The notes under the pieces are model-generated. The model did no database searches. It was not told the origin of the DNA and saw only the letters and a list, made by a program, of their open reading frames with translations. This document shows positions 56,134 through 64,000 of a stretch of DNA of 64,000 bases, piece by piece; positions within the stretch are counted from its first letter, which is position 1, and each line of letters starts with the position of its first letter. The position numbers and the translations under genes were made by a program. Source of the stretch: Pseudomonas sp. W4I3. GTDB lineage: Bacteria > Pseudomonadota > Gammaproteobacteria > Pseudomonadales > Pseudomonadaceae. The stretch is from the NCBI RefSeq assembly GCF_030816195.1, contig NZ_JAUSXS010000001.1:682001-746000 (forward strand), written 5' to 3'.

Positions 56134-57465
56134 ATGAAGAAGGCAAAGCTAAGCCTCGCCTGGCAGATCCTCATCGGTTTGGTGCTAGGGATCGCAATTG
56201 GTGCAGTGCTCAACCATTTCAGTGCTGAAAAGGCCTGGTGGATCAGCAACGTGCTCCAGCCGGCAGGCGATATCTTTATCCGCCTGATCAAGATGATTGT
56301 CATCCCAATCGTGATTTCCTCACTGATCGTTGGCATTGCCGGTGTTGGTGACGCGAAAAAGCTGGGTCGCATCGGCGTCAAAACCATCCTCTACTTTGAA
56401 ATCGTCACCACCATCGCCATTGTGGTCGGCCTGTTGCTGGCCAACCTGTTCCATCCGGGCGCTGGCATCGACATGAGTACCCTGGGTACCGTCGACATCT
56501 CCAAGTACCAGGCGACCGCCGCCGAAGTGCAGCATGAGCATGCGTTCATCGAGACCATCCTCAACCTGATCCCGTCGAATATCTTCGCTGCCGTCGCCCG
56601 AGGCGAGATGTTGCCGATCATTTTCTTCTCGGTGCTGTTCGGCCTGGGCTTGTCGAGCCTCAAGCCGGAGCTGCGCGAGCCATTGGTGACCATGTTCCAG
56701 GGCGTGTCCGAGAGCATGTTCAAAGTCACCCACATGATCATGAAGTACGCCCCAATCGGGGTATTTGCCCTGATCGCGGTGACCGTCGCCAACTTTGGCT
56801 TTGCCTCGCTGCTGCCGTTGGCCAAGCTGGTGATCCTGGTTTACGTCGCGATTCTGTTCTTCGCGTTTGCGGTACTGGGCATGATCGCCCGCCTGTTTGG
56901 CTTCTCGATCCTCAGGCTGATCCGCATCTTCAAGGACGAGCTGGTGCTCGCCTACTCCACCGCCAGCTCCGAAACCGTGCTGCCGCGGGTGATCGAGAAG
57001 ATGGAAGCCTACGGCGCGCCCAAGGCGATCTGCAGCTTCGTGGTGCCGACCGGCTACTCGTTCAATCTCGACGGTTCGACCCTGTACCAGAGCATCGCGG
57101 CAATCTTTATCGCCCAGCTGTACGGCATCGACCTGTCGATCGGCCAGCAGCTGATGTTGGTCCTGACCCTGATGGTCACCTCCAAAGGCATCGCCGGTGT
57201 GCCGGGCGTGTCCTTCGTGGTGCTGCTGGCTACCCTGGGCAGCGTGGGCATTCCACTGGAAGGCTTGGCGTTCATCGCGGGTGTCGACCGAGTGATGGAC
57301 ATGGCGCGCACCGCATTGAACGTGATCGGCAACGCGTTGGCTGTACTGGTCATCTCCCGCTGGGAAGGCATGTACGACGACGCCAAGGGCGAACGCTACT
57401 GGAATTCGCTTCCGCACTGGCGCAGCAAAGAGGCGCTGCCGGCCGGCGAGATCACTCGCGGCTGA
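56134..57465 (+). CDS. gltP: Glutamate/aspartate:proton symporter (DAACS family)
   Basis: The 443-aa membrane protein has eight helices and two re-entrant loops. The first loop has AYSTASSETVLPR (Ser-rich hairpin HP1), and helix 7 and HP2 have FNLDGSTLYQS and SKGIAGVPGVSFVVL. It imports glutamate or aspartate with H+ or Na+. AGTAAGGGTAATGAC precedes the ATG. The C-terminal tail is hydrophilic. The gene stands alone with a strong terminator after it. Confidence 0.94.
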   Translation: MKKAKLSLAWQILIGLVLGIAIGAVLNHFSAEKAWWISNVLQPAGDIFIRLIKMIVIPIVISSLIVGIAGVGDAKKLGRIGVKTILYFEIVTTIAIVVGLLLANLFHPGAGIDMSTLGTVDISKYQATAAEVQHEHAFIETILNLIPSNIFAAVARGEMLPIIFFSVLFGLGLSSLKPELREPLVTMFQGVSESMFKVTHMIMKYAPIGVFALIAVTVANFGFASLLPLAKLVILVYVAILFFAFAVLGMIARLFGFSILRLIRIFKDELVLAYSTASSETVLPRVIEKMEAYGAPKAICSFVVPTGYSFNLDGSTLYQSIAAIFIAQLYGIDLSIGQQLMLVLTLMVTSKGIAGVPGVSFVVLLATLGSVGIPLEGLAFIAGVDRVMDMARTALNVIGNALAVLVISRWEGMYDDAKGERYWNSLPHWRSKEALPAGEITRG

Positions 57466-57483
57466 TCGCACGATTGGGCTGAC

Positions 57484-57517
57484 ACAAACCCCGGGTAATT
57501 CCGGGGTTTGTCGTTTC
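57484..57517 (+). terminator. Rho-independent terminator after gltP
   Basis: ACAAACCCCGG-GTAATT-CCGGGGTTTGT is a perfect 11-bp stem, followed by CGTTTC, 19 bp after the gltP stop. Confidence 0.85.
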
Positions 57518-57563
57518 TGCCAGCCCCGCTATCATTCGCCCCATCTTTCGGGGGATTTAACTG

Positions 57564-58793
57564 ATGCTCAATGGCCTGTGGCTTGGCTTCTTTGTCGTGG
57601 CAATGGTGTCAGCACTGGCGCAATGGCTGGTGGGCGGAAACGCCGGGATTTTTGCGGCGATGGTGGAAAGCATTTTCGCCATGGCGAAATTGTCGGTGGA
57701 AGTCATGGTGCTGTTGTTCGGCACCTTGACCCTGTGGCTGGGCTTTCTGCGTATCGCCGAAAAAGCCGGAATCGTCGATTGGCTGGCCAAGGCTCTGGGC
57801 CCGCTGTTTCGCCGCTTGATGCCAGAAGTGCCCGCCGGCCACCCGGCCATCGGCCTGATCACCCTCAACTTCGCCGCCAACGGCCTGGGTCTGGACAACG
57901 CCGCCACGCCCATCGGCCTGAAAGCCATGAAGGCGCTGCAGGAACTCAACCCGATTCCCAACACGGCCAGCAACGCACAGATCCTGTTTCTGGTGCTCAA
58001 TGCGTCGTCGCTGACGCTGCTGCCCGTGACCATCTTCATGTACCGCGCGCAGCAAGGCGCTGCGGACCCGACGCTGGTGTTCCTGCCGATTCTGCTGGCC
58101 ACCAGCGCCTCGACCCTGGTGGGCCTGCTGTCGGTGGCGGTCATGCAGCGCCTGCGCTTGTGGGACCCGGTGGTGCTGGCCTACCTGATTCCCGGTGCGT
58201 TGGTGCTGGGTGGCTTCATGGCACTGCTGGCGACCCTGTCTGCCACGGCGCTGGCCGGGCTGTCTTCGATCCTGGGCAACCTCACGCTGTTTGGCTTGAT
58301 CATGCTGTTCCTGGTGATCGGCGCGTTGCGCAAGGTCAAGGTGTATGAGGCCTTTGTCGAAGGCGCCAAGGAAGGCTTTGACGTTGCCAAGAACCTGTTG
58401 CCCTATTTGGTGGCGATGCTCTGTGCGGTGGGCGTGTTGCGTGCCTCCGGCGCGCTGGATTTCGGCCTGGAAGGCATCCGCCATGTAGTGGCCTGGACCG
58501 GCATGGACACGCGTTTCGTCGACGCGCTGCCGACAGCGATGGTCAAGCCGTTTTCCGGCAGTGCAGCGCGGGCGATGCTGATCGAGACCATGCAGACCCA
58601 GGGTGTGGACAGTTTCCCGGCGTTGGTGGCGGCGACCATCCAAGGCAGTACCGAGACCACTTTCTATGTATTGGCGGTGTACTTTGGTTCGGTGGGCATC
58701 CAGCGCGCAAGGCACGCCGTTGGCTGTGCGTTGCTGGCGGAATTTGCCGGTGTGGTGGCGGCCATTGCGGTGTGCTACTGGTTCTTTGGTTAA
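57564..58793 (+). CDS. Nucleoside recognition (Gate) domain membrane protein, SpmA-SpmB-like fusion
   Basis: The 409-aa polytopic protein has two Gate-type halves. The first has FAANGLGLDNAATPIGLKAM (SpmA-like) and the second MVKPFSGSAARAMLIETM with GSTETTFYVLAVYFGSVG (SpmB-like). In sporulating bacteria SpmA and SpmB are separate; in pseudomonads the fused form is common and its substrate is unknown. GGGGATTTAACTG lies before the ATG at 57564. It probably forms a transporter or gated channel. Confidence 0.88.
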   Translation: MLNGLWLGFFVVAMVSALAQWLVGGNAGIFAAMVESIFAMAKLSVEVMVLLFGTLTLWLGFLRIAEKAGIVDWLAKALGPLFRRLMPEVPAGHPAIGLITLNFAANGLGLDNAATPIGLKAMKALQELNPIPNTASNAQILFLVLNASSLTLLPVTIFMYRAQQGAADPTLVFLPILLATSASTLVGLLSVAVMQRLRLWDPVVLAYLIPGALVLGGFMALLATLSATALAGLSSILGNLTLFGLIMLFLVIGALRKVKVYEAFVEGAKEGFDVAKNLLPYLVAMLCAVGVLRASGALDFGLEGIRHVVAWTGMDTRFVDALPTAMVKPFSGSAARAMLIETMQTQGVDSFPALVAATIQGSTETTFYVLAVYFGSVGIQRARHAVGCALLAEFAGVVAAIAVCYWFFG

Positions 58794-58804
58794 CCTCAGA
58801 CCGC

Positions 58805-58878
58805 TATCGGGAGCAAGCCCCCTCCCACACTTTGACTGTATTCACAGATCTAAATGTGGGAGGGGGCTTGCCCACGAT
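58805..58878. repeat. REPIN, reversed arm order (74 bp)
   Basis: TATCGGGAGCAAGCCCCCTC opens and its near reverse complement closes the unit, with GTGGGAG ends inward. The spacer TTTGACTGTATTCACAG matches that of 36001-36074. It lies between convergent genes. Confidence 0.85.
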
Positions 58879-58885
58879 GAGGCCA

Positions 58886-59497
58886 TCAGTGTTTAGAAGC
58901 ACCATTGCCTTGCGCGACCACCCACTCCACCACCTGCCTGTTCAACGCATCCCCCGCCTGCCCAAACCCCGCCACCACGCCTGGCACCTTGGTATCGCTC
59001 ACCGGCTGGCGCACTTCAAACCGGCGGCTGGCGATGATGCGCTGATCGCTGCCGCGCACTAGCCGAGCGTCCAGGCGAACCACCACCTCCACTGCCGTGC
59101 CACGGTACTCGCTCTGAAATGCCTGCAACTGCCCGCCCAGTTCATAGTCCGCCTGCAGGTTGGTCTCATCGGTACTCAGCAGCGTCACCCGGCCGTCACG
59201 CTGGAAACCGTCCAGCAGGCGATTACGCAGTAGCACGGGCGCCGGATCGCTCCAGCGCGAGTTCGCATAGCTGCTGATCAAGTCGCCATTGGGCACCACC
59301 GCGATGCGTGGGCTGTCGAGAAACTCGCTGGTCTGTGGCTTGGTCACGCGCAACGACCAGCTCACCGGCGCGCCTTGACTGACGGGCTGGGCGGACGCCA
59401 GGCGGTACACGTCGGATGGGTCCGGCTTGGGCAGGATCGAGCAGGCGCTGATCAGCGCCAAGGCCGCGGGGGCGATCAGTTGGTAAGCACGCTTCAT
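58886..59497 (-). CDS. PqiC/DUF330-like ABC-type transport auxiliary lipoprotein
   Basis: The 203-aa product has a lipobox (ALALISACSIL) and the ABC-type transport auxiliary domain: DVYRLASAQPV, SPRIAVVPNGDLISSY, and WSDPAPVLLRNRLLDGF. It is probably an outer-membrane lipoprotein that completes an MCE lipid transport chain. It overlaps the MlaD-like gene by 4 nt (ATGA) and is the last of four genes. Confidence 0.9.
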   Translation of the reverse strand: MKRAYQLIAPAALALISACSILPKPDPSDVYRLASAQPVSQGAPVSWSLRVTKPQTSEFLDSPRIAVVPNGDLISSYANSRWSDPAPVLLRNRLLDGFQRDGRVTLLSTDETNLQADYELGGQLQAFQSEYRGTAVEVVVRLDARLVRGSDQRIIASRRFEVRQPVSDTKVPGVVAGFGQAGDALNRQVVEWVVAQGNGASKH

Positions 59498-60432
59498 GGC
59501 GTGAACTCCTTGTTCTTGTCACTGCCCAGCAGGTAACCGCTGGGGTTGGCTTCCAGGCGACGCGAGATGGCGCGCAGCGAACCGAGGGTTTCACGCAGTT
59601 CGCGCACGGCCGGCGCCAGCTCATTGAGGCCCTGCATGCCACTGTTCACTGAGTCTTGGTTGTTGGTCAGCAAGGTGTTGATGGTGGCGGTGCTTTGCTC
59701 AAGAGACTTCATCGCCTGCTCCGCACTGCCGAACGCTTGCTTGCCTTGATCATTGAGCAAGCCGTTGGCGTTGCGCATCAGCACGGTGGTCTGTTCCAAC
59801 GCGCCGCCAGCCTGTTTGCTCACCTGCATCAATTGCTGCATCACCACTTTGATCTCGCCGCGCTGTTCTGCGATCGCGCCGGTGGTTTGCTGCAGGTTGT
59901 CCAAGGTGGTGCTCAAGCGTTCGACGTTTTCTCGGGAGAACAGCTGGTTGGCGTTGTGCAGCAGCAGGTTGATGCTGGTCATCAGGTCGTTGCTGTTATT
60001 GAGCAGGCGCGCGATAGGCGATGGCGACGCGATGATTTCCGGCAGGTTGCCGTCCTTGCCCTTGAGTTCCGGGCTCTGCGGGGTGCCGCCGCTGAGCTGG
60101 ATGATCGAGGTGCCGGTGATGCCGGTCAGTGCCAGCTTGGCCTGGGTGTCTTCCTTGATCGGCGTCTGCCCGGCCAGACGGATGCGCGCCAGCACGCGGC
60201 GTGGGTCCTTGGGGTCCAGGCGTAGGCTGGTGACGTCGCCCACCTTGATCCCGCTGTACTGCACCGAACTGCCCTGGGACAGGCCGCTGACCGCTTCGTT
60301 GAACACCACCTCGTAATCGCGAAAGGCGCTGTCGACACTGGATTTGGCCAGCCACAGGCCGAACAGCATCGCGCCGACCACCACAATTACGCTGAACAAT
60401 CCGATCATCACATGATGGGCTCGGGTTTCCAT
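59494..60432 (-). CDS. MlaD family MCE protein
   Basis: The 312-aa product has an N-terminal anchor (HHVMIGLFSVIVVVGAMLFG) followed by one MCE domain (VQYSGIKVGDVTSLRLDPKD) and a long helical C-terminal part with coiled-coil features (about 165-290). MCE proteins form hexameric rings that bind lipids in the periplasm. The length exceeds E. coli MlaD because of the helical tail. I chose ATG 60432 (METRAHHV), one base after the ATPase stop. Confidence 0.91.
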   Translation of the reverse strand: METRAHHVMIGLFSVIVVVGAMLFGLWLAKSSVDSAFRDYEVVFNEAVSGLSQGSSVQYSGIKVGDVTSLRLDPKDPRRVLARIRLAGQTPIKEDTQAKLALTGITGTSIIQLSGGTPQSPELKGKDGNLPEIIASPSPIARLLNNSNDLMTSINLLLHNANQLFSRENVERLSTTLDNLQQTTGAIAEQRGEIKVVMQQLMQVSKQAGGALEQTTVLMRNANGLLNDQGKQAFGSAEQAMKSLEQSTATINTLLTNNQDSVNSGMQGLNELAPAVRELRETLGSLRAISRRLEANPSGYLLGSDKNKEFTP

Positions 60433-60433
60433 G

Positions 60434-61237
60434 TCATACCTCGTTAAGCGATTGAGCGGCATCCAATGCCGCGCGGCCTCGGGGGCCGTGGAAATATTCG
60501 TGAATCCAGGCGTCGTCGGTTTCCGAGACGACATCGATGGCATCGGCCACCAGCACTTTCTTTTGCGCCAGCACCGCCACGCGGTCGGTGATGGTATACA
60601 GCGTGTCGAGGTCGTGGGTGACCAGGAACACGCTCAAGCCAAGCGCATCGCGCAGGGTCAGGATCAGTTGGTCGAATTGCGCGGCGCCAATCGGGTCGAG
60701 GCCGGCGGTGGGCTCGTCGAGAAACAGGATGTCCGGGTCCAGGGCCAGCGCGCGCGCCAGGGCGGCGCGCTTGATCATGCCGCCGGACAGCGACGCCGGG
60801 TACTTGTCGGCCGCCGACAACGGCAGTCCGGCGAGGGCCAGTTTGACCGCCGCCAAATGCTCGGCATCGGCGCGGCTGAGCCCGGCGTGCTCGATCAACG
60901 GCAAGGCGACGTTCTCAGTGACAGTCAGGGAAGAAAACAGCGCGCCCTTCTGGAACAGCACGCCGAAGCGGCGTTCCACCAGCGAACGTTCATGCTCGGG
61001 CAGGCTCGGCAGGTTCTTGCCGAACACCCGCACTTGCCCTTCGCTGGGGCGCCGCAAGCCGACGATGCTGCGCAGCAACACCGACTTGCCGCTGCCGGAG
61101 CCACCGACCACCGCGAGGATCTCACCCTTGTACAAATCCAGGTCGAGGTTTTCGTGCACGCTCTGGCTGCCAAAGCGGTTGCACAGGCCACGCACCTCGA
61201 TCACCGCCTCAGTGGGCGCTCGATGTAGACGACTCAC
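60434..61237 (-). CDS. MlaF-like lipid ABC transporter ATPase
   Basis: The 267-aa ATPase has Walker A (GGSGSGKSVLLRS), signature SLSGGMIKRAALA, Walker B (ILFLDEPTAGLD) and His in LVTHDLDT. It pairs with the MlaE-like permease. I chose GTG 61235-61237 (SRLHRAPTEAVIEV) because GGAG lies upstream and the GTGA overlap couples it to the permease stop; the longer frame lies inside the permease gene. Confidence 0.92.
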   Translation of the reverse strand: MSRLHRAPTEAVIEVRGLCNRFGSQSVHENLDLDLYKGEILAVVGGSGSGKSVLLRSIVGLRRPSEGQVRVFGKNLPSLPEHERSLVERRFGVLFQKGALFSSLTVTENVALPLIEHAGLSRADAEHLAAVKLALAGLPLSAADKYPASLSGGMIKRAALARALALDPDILFLDEPTAGLDPIGAAQFDQLILTLRDALGLSVFLVTHDLDTLYTITDRVAVLAQKKVLVADAIDVVSETDDAWIHEYFHGPRGRAALDAAQSLNEV

Positions 61238-62382
61238 CAGCCCATCTCCATGAAAAACATCGCGGCGACCGCGTCCAGCACGATCACCACGAAGATCGAT
61301 TGCACCACGCTTGAGGTGGTATGCGCGCCGACTGATTCGGCACTGCCGCTGACCTTGAACCCTTCCAGGCAGCCAATCGCGGCGATCAGGAACGCGAAGA
61401 TCGGCGCTTTCACCATGCCCACCAGGAAGTGCTGCACGCCGATGTCCGATTGCAGCAGCGACAGGAACATCGCCGGCGAAATATCCAGCGCCACCGCACA
61501 CACCACGCCGCCGCCAATAATCCCCGAGAGCATCGCCAGGAACGTCAGCATCGGCAAGGCCACCAGCAGCGCCAGGACCCGCGGCAGCACCAGCAGCTCC
61601 ATCGGGTCCAGGCCCAGGGTACGGATCGCGTCGATTTCCTCGTTGGCCTTCATCGAGCCGATTTGTGCGGTAAAGGCACTGGCCGTGCGACCGGCGATCA
61701 GGATGGCGGTGAGCAACACGCCAAATTCCCGCAGAAATGAGAACGCCACCAGGTCCACGGTGAATATCGTCGCGCCGAAGCTCTTGAGCACGGTGGCGCC
61801 GAGGAAGGCCACCACGGCGCCCACCAGAAAGGTCAGCAGCGCAACGATAGGCGCGGCATCGAGGCCGGTCTGTTCGATATGCGCGACCATCGGTGTGAGG
61901 CGCCAGCGTTTGGGCCGAAAGACGCCGCGCACGAAGGTTTCGAGGATCAGGCCGATGAAGCCCAGCAGTTTCATTCCGTCTTGCCAGACCGTGTCCACCG
62001 CGCGGCCGATGCGCGCCAACAGTTGAATGCCCGCGCCTTCTTCCGGTTCTTTAAGCGGTACGCAGAAATCGTTGAGCGAACGGTAGACCGTCTTGAGCAG
62101 TGCCCGGTCGGCGGCGGACAGGCTGCAATCGGTCTGCTCGGCGGACTGTTCGATACGTTCGGGCCCCAGCAGCTCCACCAGCAGCGAAGCGCCGGCCGTA
62201 TCCAAAGCGCCGAGGCCGTTGAGGTCGATACGCGCACCAGCGTCGTACTGGCCGTCGAGGGTATGCGACAACTTCTTCAGGCGGGCGTAGTGGGCAAGCG
62301 TCCAGTCACCGGTAATCCGGAGCAACGGCGGTGTGCTGGACGTATCGAGTTGGGCCGCGCCGGCTGTCGTGCGAGAGGTCAT
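61234..62382 (-). CDS. MlaE-like permease with fused N-terminal STAS-like domain
   Basis: The 382-aa protein has an N-terminal STAS-like part (about 20-120: LLRITGDWTLAHYARLKK, IDLNGLGALDTAGASLLVEL), which in E. coli is the separate MlaB, fused to the MlaE permease domain (about 160-382, with FREFGVLLTAILIAGRTASA-like core LREFGVLLTAILIAGRTASA). It moves phospholipids across the inner membrane with the ATPase. ATG 62382 is chosen; a GTG at 62409 is possible. It is the first gene of the unit. Confidence 0.9.
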   Translation of the reverse strand: MTSRTTAGAAQLDTSSTPPLLRITGDWTLAHYARLKKLSHTLDGQYDAGARIDLNGLGALDTAGASLLVELLGPERIEQSAEQTDCSLSAADRALLKTVYRSLNDFCVPLKEPEEGAGIQLLARIGRAVDTVWQDGMKLLGFIGLILETFVRGVFRPKRWRLTPMVAHIEQTGLDAAPIVALLTFLVGAVVAFLGATVLKSFGATIFTVDLVAFSFLREFGVLLTAILIAGRTASAFTAQIGSMKANEEIDAIRTLGLDPMELLVLPRVLALLVALPMLTFLAMLSGIIGGGVVCAVALDISPAMFLSLLQSDIGVQHFLVGMVKAPIFAFLIAAIGCLEGFKVSGSAESVGAHTTSSVVQSIFVVIVLDAVAAMFFMEMGW

Positions 62383-62436
62383 AAGCTCCGAGCTTGTTTG
62401 GCTGTCCACAATTGCTACGTAATAGCACGATCGGGC

Positions 62437-63468
62437 TTACTTGGGGTTGTCCGTTTGTGCTGAGTCGGTGACGTTGAAGCGCAGCACGCCAATGACTTGC
62501 CCGTCTTCGGTCAGCACCCGCACCTGCCAGCGGCCTACCGAATCCGGCGGGAAGTTCTGCTTGTGGGTCCAGGCGCGGTAGCCTTCCTTGCGGCCGCCAT
62601 GGATATCCAGGGCAATGCGGTCGACTTCCTTGCCGTTGAATTTCCACACGTGATAGATCCGTTCATCCAGGCCGCGAGGGGCGTTGATGGCGGTGTAGGC
62701 GTACAGCCCGCCGCTGCGCAGTTGGGCGGCGCTGACCTGCTTGAGGTCGTCGCCCGGTGTGCGGTCTTGGAGTTGAGTGCTTATGGCCACTTCGGTCATC
62801 CACAGGGTGGCAGGTGGTACCCAGCTGCGCAGCAGCCAGCCGGCGCAGCCAATCGCGGCCGTGACCCCCAGCAACATCGCCCAGCCTTTGACGCTGCGCA
62901 GCGGCAGGCTGACCGCCAGGCTTGGGATCGACAGGGCCATGGCGACGCCCAGGGCCAGCTTGTAACTTTCGGCGGTGGTCAGGTGCAGGATGATCGGCAG
63001 TGCGGTCAGCAATGCGGCGAATAACGTCAGCGTGTGCAGAGCGAGGAACAGTGACCGCTTGGGCGCCAGCCACTTGTAGTACAGCGGGTCGATGATCGAA
63101 ACCAGCGCCGCCGCACCGAGCAGGCCGGTGAACACCGATTGGCCGCTGTTCCAGGCCGTGGTGACGAAAAAGAACGGCAGCACGAAGAACAGGCTTTCCT
63201 GGTGGATCATCTGCGTGGCATAGCGCAGTAGCGGTTCCGGTATTTCGCGATTGAAAAGCCTGGTGAACAGCTGGGTAAAGCTGTTTTCCAGCATCAGCCA
63301 CAGCCAGCTCACCAGCATGATCACGGCGATCCAGCTGGCCATGCCTTGCTGGCGGTCCACCAGAATGAAACTGCCCACACCGGATATGAAGCCGCCGAGC
63401 GCGATCACCCCTGGGTAGCGCTTGATCAGTTCTATAACGCGCTGGATAAGGGGCGGCAAATTCGGCAT
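62437..63468 (-). CDS. DUF5924/DUF2914 family membrane protein
   Basis: The 343-aa product has seven or so transmembrane helices in the first 230 residues, then a C-terminal globular part resembling DUF2914 (IYHVWKFNGKEVDRIALDI, GYRAWTHKQNFPPDSVGRWQ), probably periplasmic. Function unknown. It is 54 bp upstream of the MlaE-like gene and on the same strand; a shared role in the envelope is possible. Confidence 0.82.
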   Translation of the reverse strand: MPNLPPLIQRVIELIKRYPGVIALGGFISGVGSFILVDRQQGMASWIAVIMLVSWLWLMLENSFTQLFTRLFNREIPEPLLRYATQMIHQESLFFVLPFFFVTTAWNSGQSVFTGLLGAAALVSIIDPLYYKWLAPKRSLFLALHTLTLFAALLTALPIILHLTTAESYKLALGVAMALSIPSLAVSLPLRSVKGWAMLLGVTAAIGCAGWLLRSWVPPATLWMTEVAISTQLQDRTPGDDLKQVSAAQLRSGGLYAYTAINAPRGLDERIYHVWKFNGKEVDRIALDIHGGRKEGYRAWTHKQNFPPDSVGRWQVRVLTEDGQVIGVLRFNVTDSAQTDNPK

Positions 63469-63538
63469 GGGCGGTTCACAATAGGTGTGGGAAAAATCCT
63501 AGACAGGATAGCGTCTCAGGTCGCTGTTCGGTGCCTCA

Positions 63539-64000
63539 TTACGCGTTGCGTTTGCGATAAAACCGCACGGCCATCCATATCAGAGTGATCAGCCCCAGCA
63601 CACCCGCGCCCAATCCGCTCAGCGCGTTATAACTCAACAGCGGTTTTTCGATGCGCCAGTAGCCCGGCTGCGCCAGCACCTGACGCATGGCCTGGTTGGT
63701 CTGCGCCAGGCTCACGGCCTTGATGCGTTTGGCCGGATCGCTGAAGCGGCCATCGGCATATTCGCCGGCAGCGCTCCAGTAATAGTCGGCCAACGCGCTG
63801 TTGCCCTGTACCGCCCAGGCCTGGCGTGCGATGGCGGCTTGCTGCAGCCGAGCGAATACCGCCGGGTCGAGGCCATCCTTGAGCAACTGTGCCTTGAGGT
63901 CTTTGAGTACCTGTTCGGCTTGCTCGAGGTTGTCCCGCTCAAGGTCAGCGTTCAGGCTCAGGAACCCGACGCCGCCAAGCACTTCGCGCTCGCTCCAGGG
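63539..64000 (-). CDS. M16 family zinc peptidase, C-terminal part
   Basis: The frame is open from the window edge and codes for about 153 residues, beginning PWSEREVLGGVGFLSLNADL. It matches the C-terminal domain of M16 peptidases (EQAEQVLKDLKAQLLKDG, YYWSAAGEYADGRF) and ends with a single transmembrane helix (GLGAGVLGLITLIWMAVRF) and a basic tail. The catalytic HxxEH half lies outside the window. A C-terminal anchor suggests a membrane-bound, periplasm-facing peptidase. Confidence 0.8.
   Translation of the reverse strand, partial: PWSEREVLGGVGFLSLNADLERDNLEQAEQVLKDLKAQLLKDGLDPAVFARLQQAAIARQAWAVQGNSALADYYWSAAGEYADGRFSDPAKRIKAVSLAQTNQAMRQVLAQPGYWRIEKPLLSYNALSGLGAGVLGLITLIWMAVRFYRKRNA

Noticed and set aside
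1..64000. tRNA, rRNA, oriC or integrase-type attachment sites
   Set aside because: No cloverleaf, rRNA-like sequence, DnaA-box cluster or integrase gene was seen on reading through both strands by eye; short tRNA-like parts could still be missed.

Overview
The window looks like chromosomal DNA of a fluorescent pseudomonad (Pseudomonas fluorescens group). The evidence is high-GC coding sequence, many REP/REPIN palindromes built on GTGGGAGGGGGCTTGC, KinB/AlgB and AlgU-type promoters, and gene order matching the oriC-proximal parts of Pseudomonas genomes. Most of it is core genome. The accessory parts are an orphan Tc-toxin C-like RHS gene, one IS481-family element and the REPINs.

Layout. (1) 1-4805: DUF883 protein, dodecin, two DUF1161 paralogues, a luciferase-like monooxygenase, osmC behind an AlgU-type promoter, a small lipoprotein and a lipoprotein aminopeptidase. 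(2) 4878-7765: TccC/RHS-like gene with a zincin-like C-terminal domain, broken by a one-base frameshift. (3) 7782-12096: HAD phosphatase, gamma-carbonic anhydrase, prlC, yheV and a periplasmic phosphatase. (4) 12368-16219: three-subunit FAD/cytochrome c sugar-acid dehydrogenase of gluconate 2-dehydrogenase type, with its cytochrome frameshifted, then a radical SAM gene behind a near-ideal LexA box. (5) 17578-19940: beta-carbonic anhydrase and a SulP transporter, followed by an IS481 element that split a REPIN. (6) 21350-30920: the aa3 cytochrome oxidase cluster (coxB, ctaD, ctaG, ctaE, DUF2909, surf1, a membrane protein, ctaA, ctaB, sco). (7) 31067-33570: metNIQ. (8) 33835-35976: katE. (9) 36078-39871: zinc locus (lipoprotein, znuB, znuC, zur, and divergent znuA behind a candidate Zur box). 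(10) 40015-44185: homoserine kinase, DUF2782 and polA, then the sRNA ErsA with an AlgU-type promoter. (11) 44452-50760: engB, a decayed cytochrome c5-like gene, cytochrome c4, dsbA, an EEP-fold hydrolase, a diguanylate cyclase and an AmpD-type amidase. (12) 50877-54021: kinB-algB. (13) 54423-55420: small stress cluster with DUF1328 and an Ivy-type lysozyme inhibitor, behind a sigma54-like site. (14) 56134-58793: gltP and an SpmA/SpmB-like protein. (15) 58886-62382: MlaE/F/D-type lipid ABC transporter with a PqiC-like lipoprotein. (16) A DUF5924 membrane protein and the C-terminal end of an M16 peptidase.

Two themes recur. The first is envelope and stress biology: AlgU-type promoters at osmC and ersA, KinB/AlgB, DsbA, Ivy, the amidase and an MCE transporter. 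The second is respiration and metal homeostasis: the aa3 oxidase with heme A and copper assembly factors, cytochromes, periplasmic sugar-acid oxidation and zinc uptake. An important caveat is that five otherwise ordinary genes carry small indels, nearly all in short homopolymers or dinucleotide runs. One of them is in ctaE. This pattern suggests base-calling errors as much as real gene decay. I found no unambiguous new system. The best candidates for follow-up are the orphan TccC-like protein with its zincin-like tail, the nested and duplicated REPIN structures, and the IS481 element with paired 25-bp-spaced end repeats.
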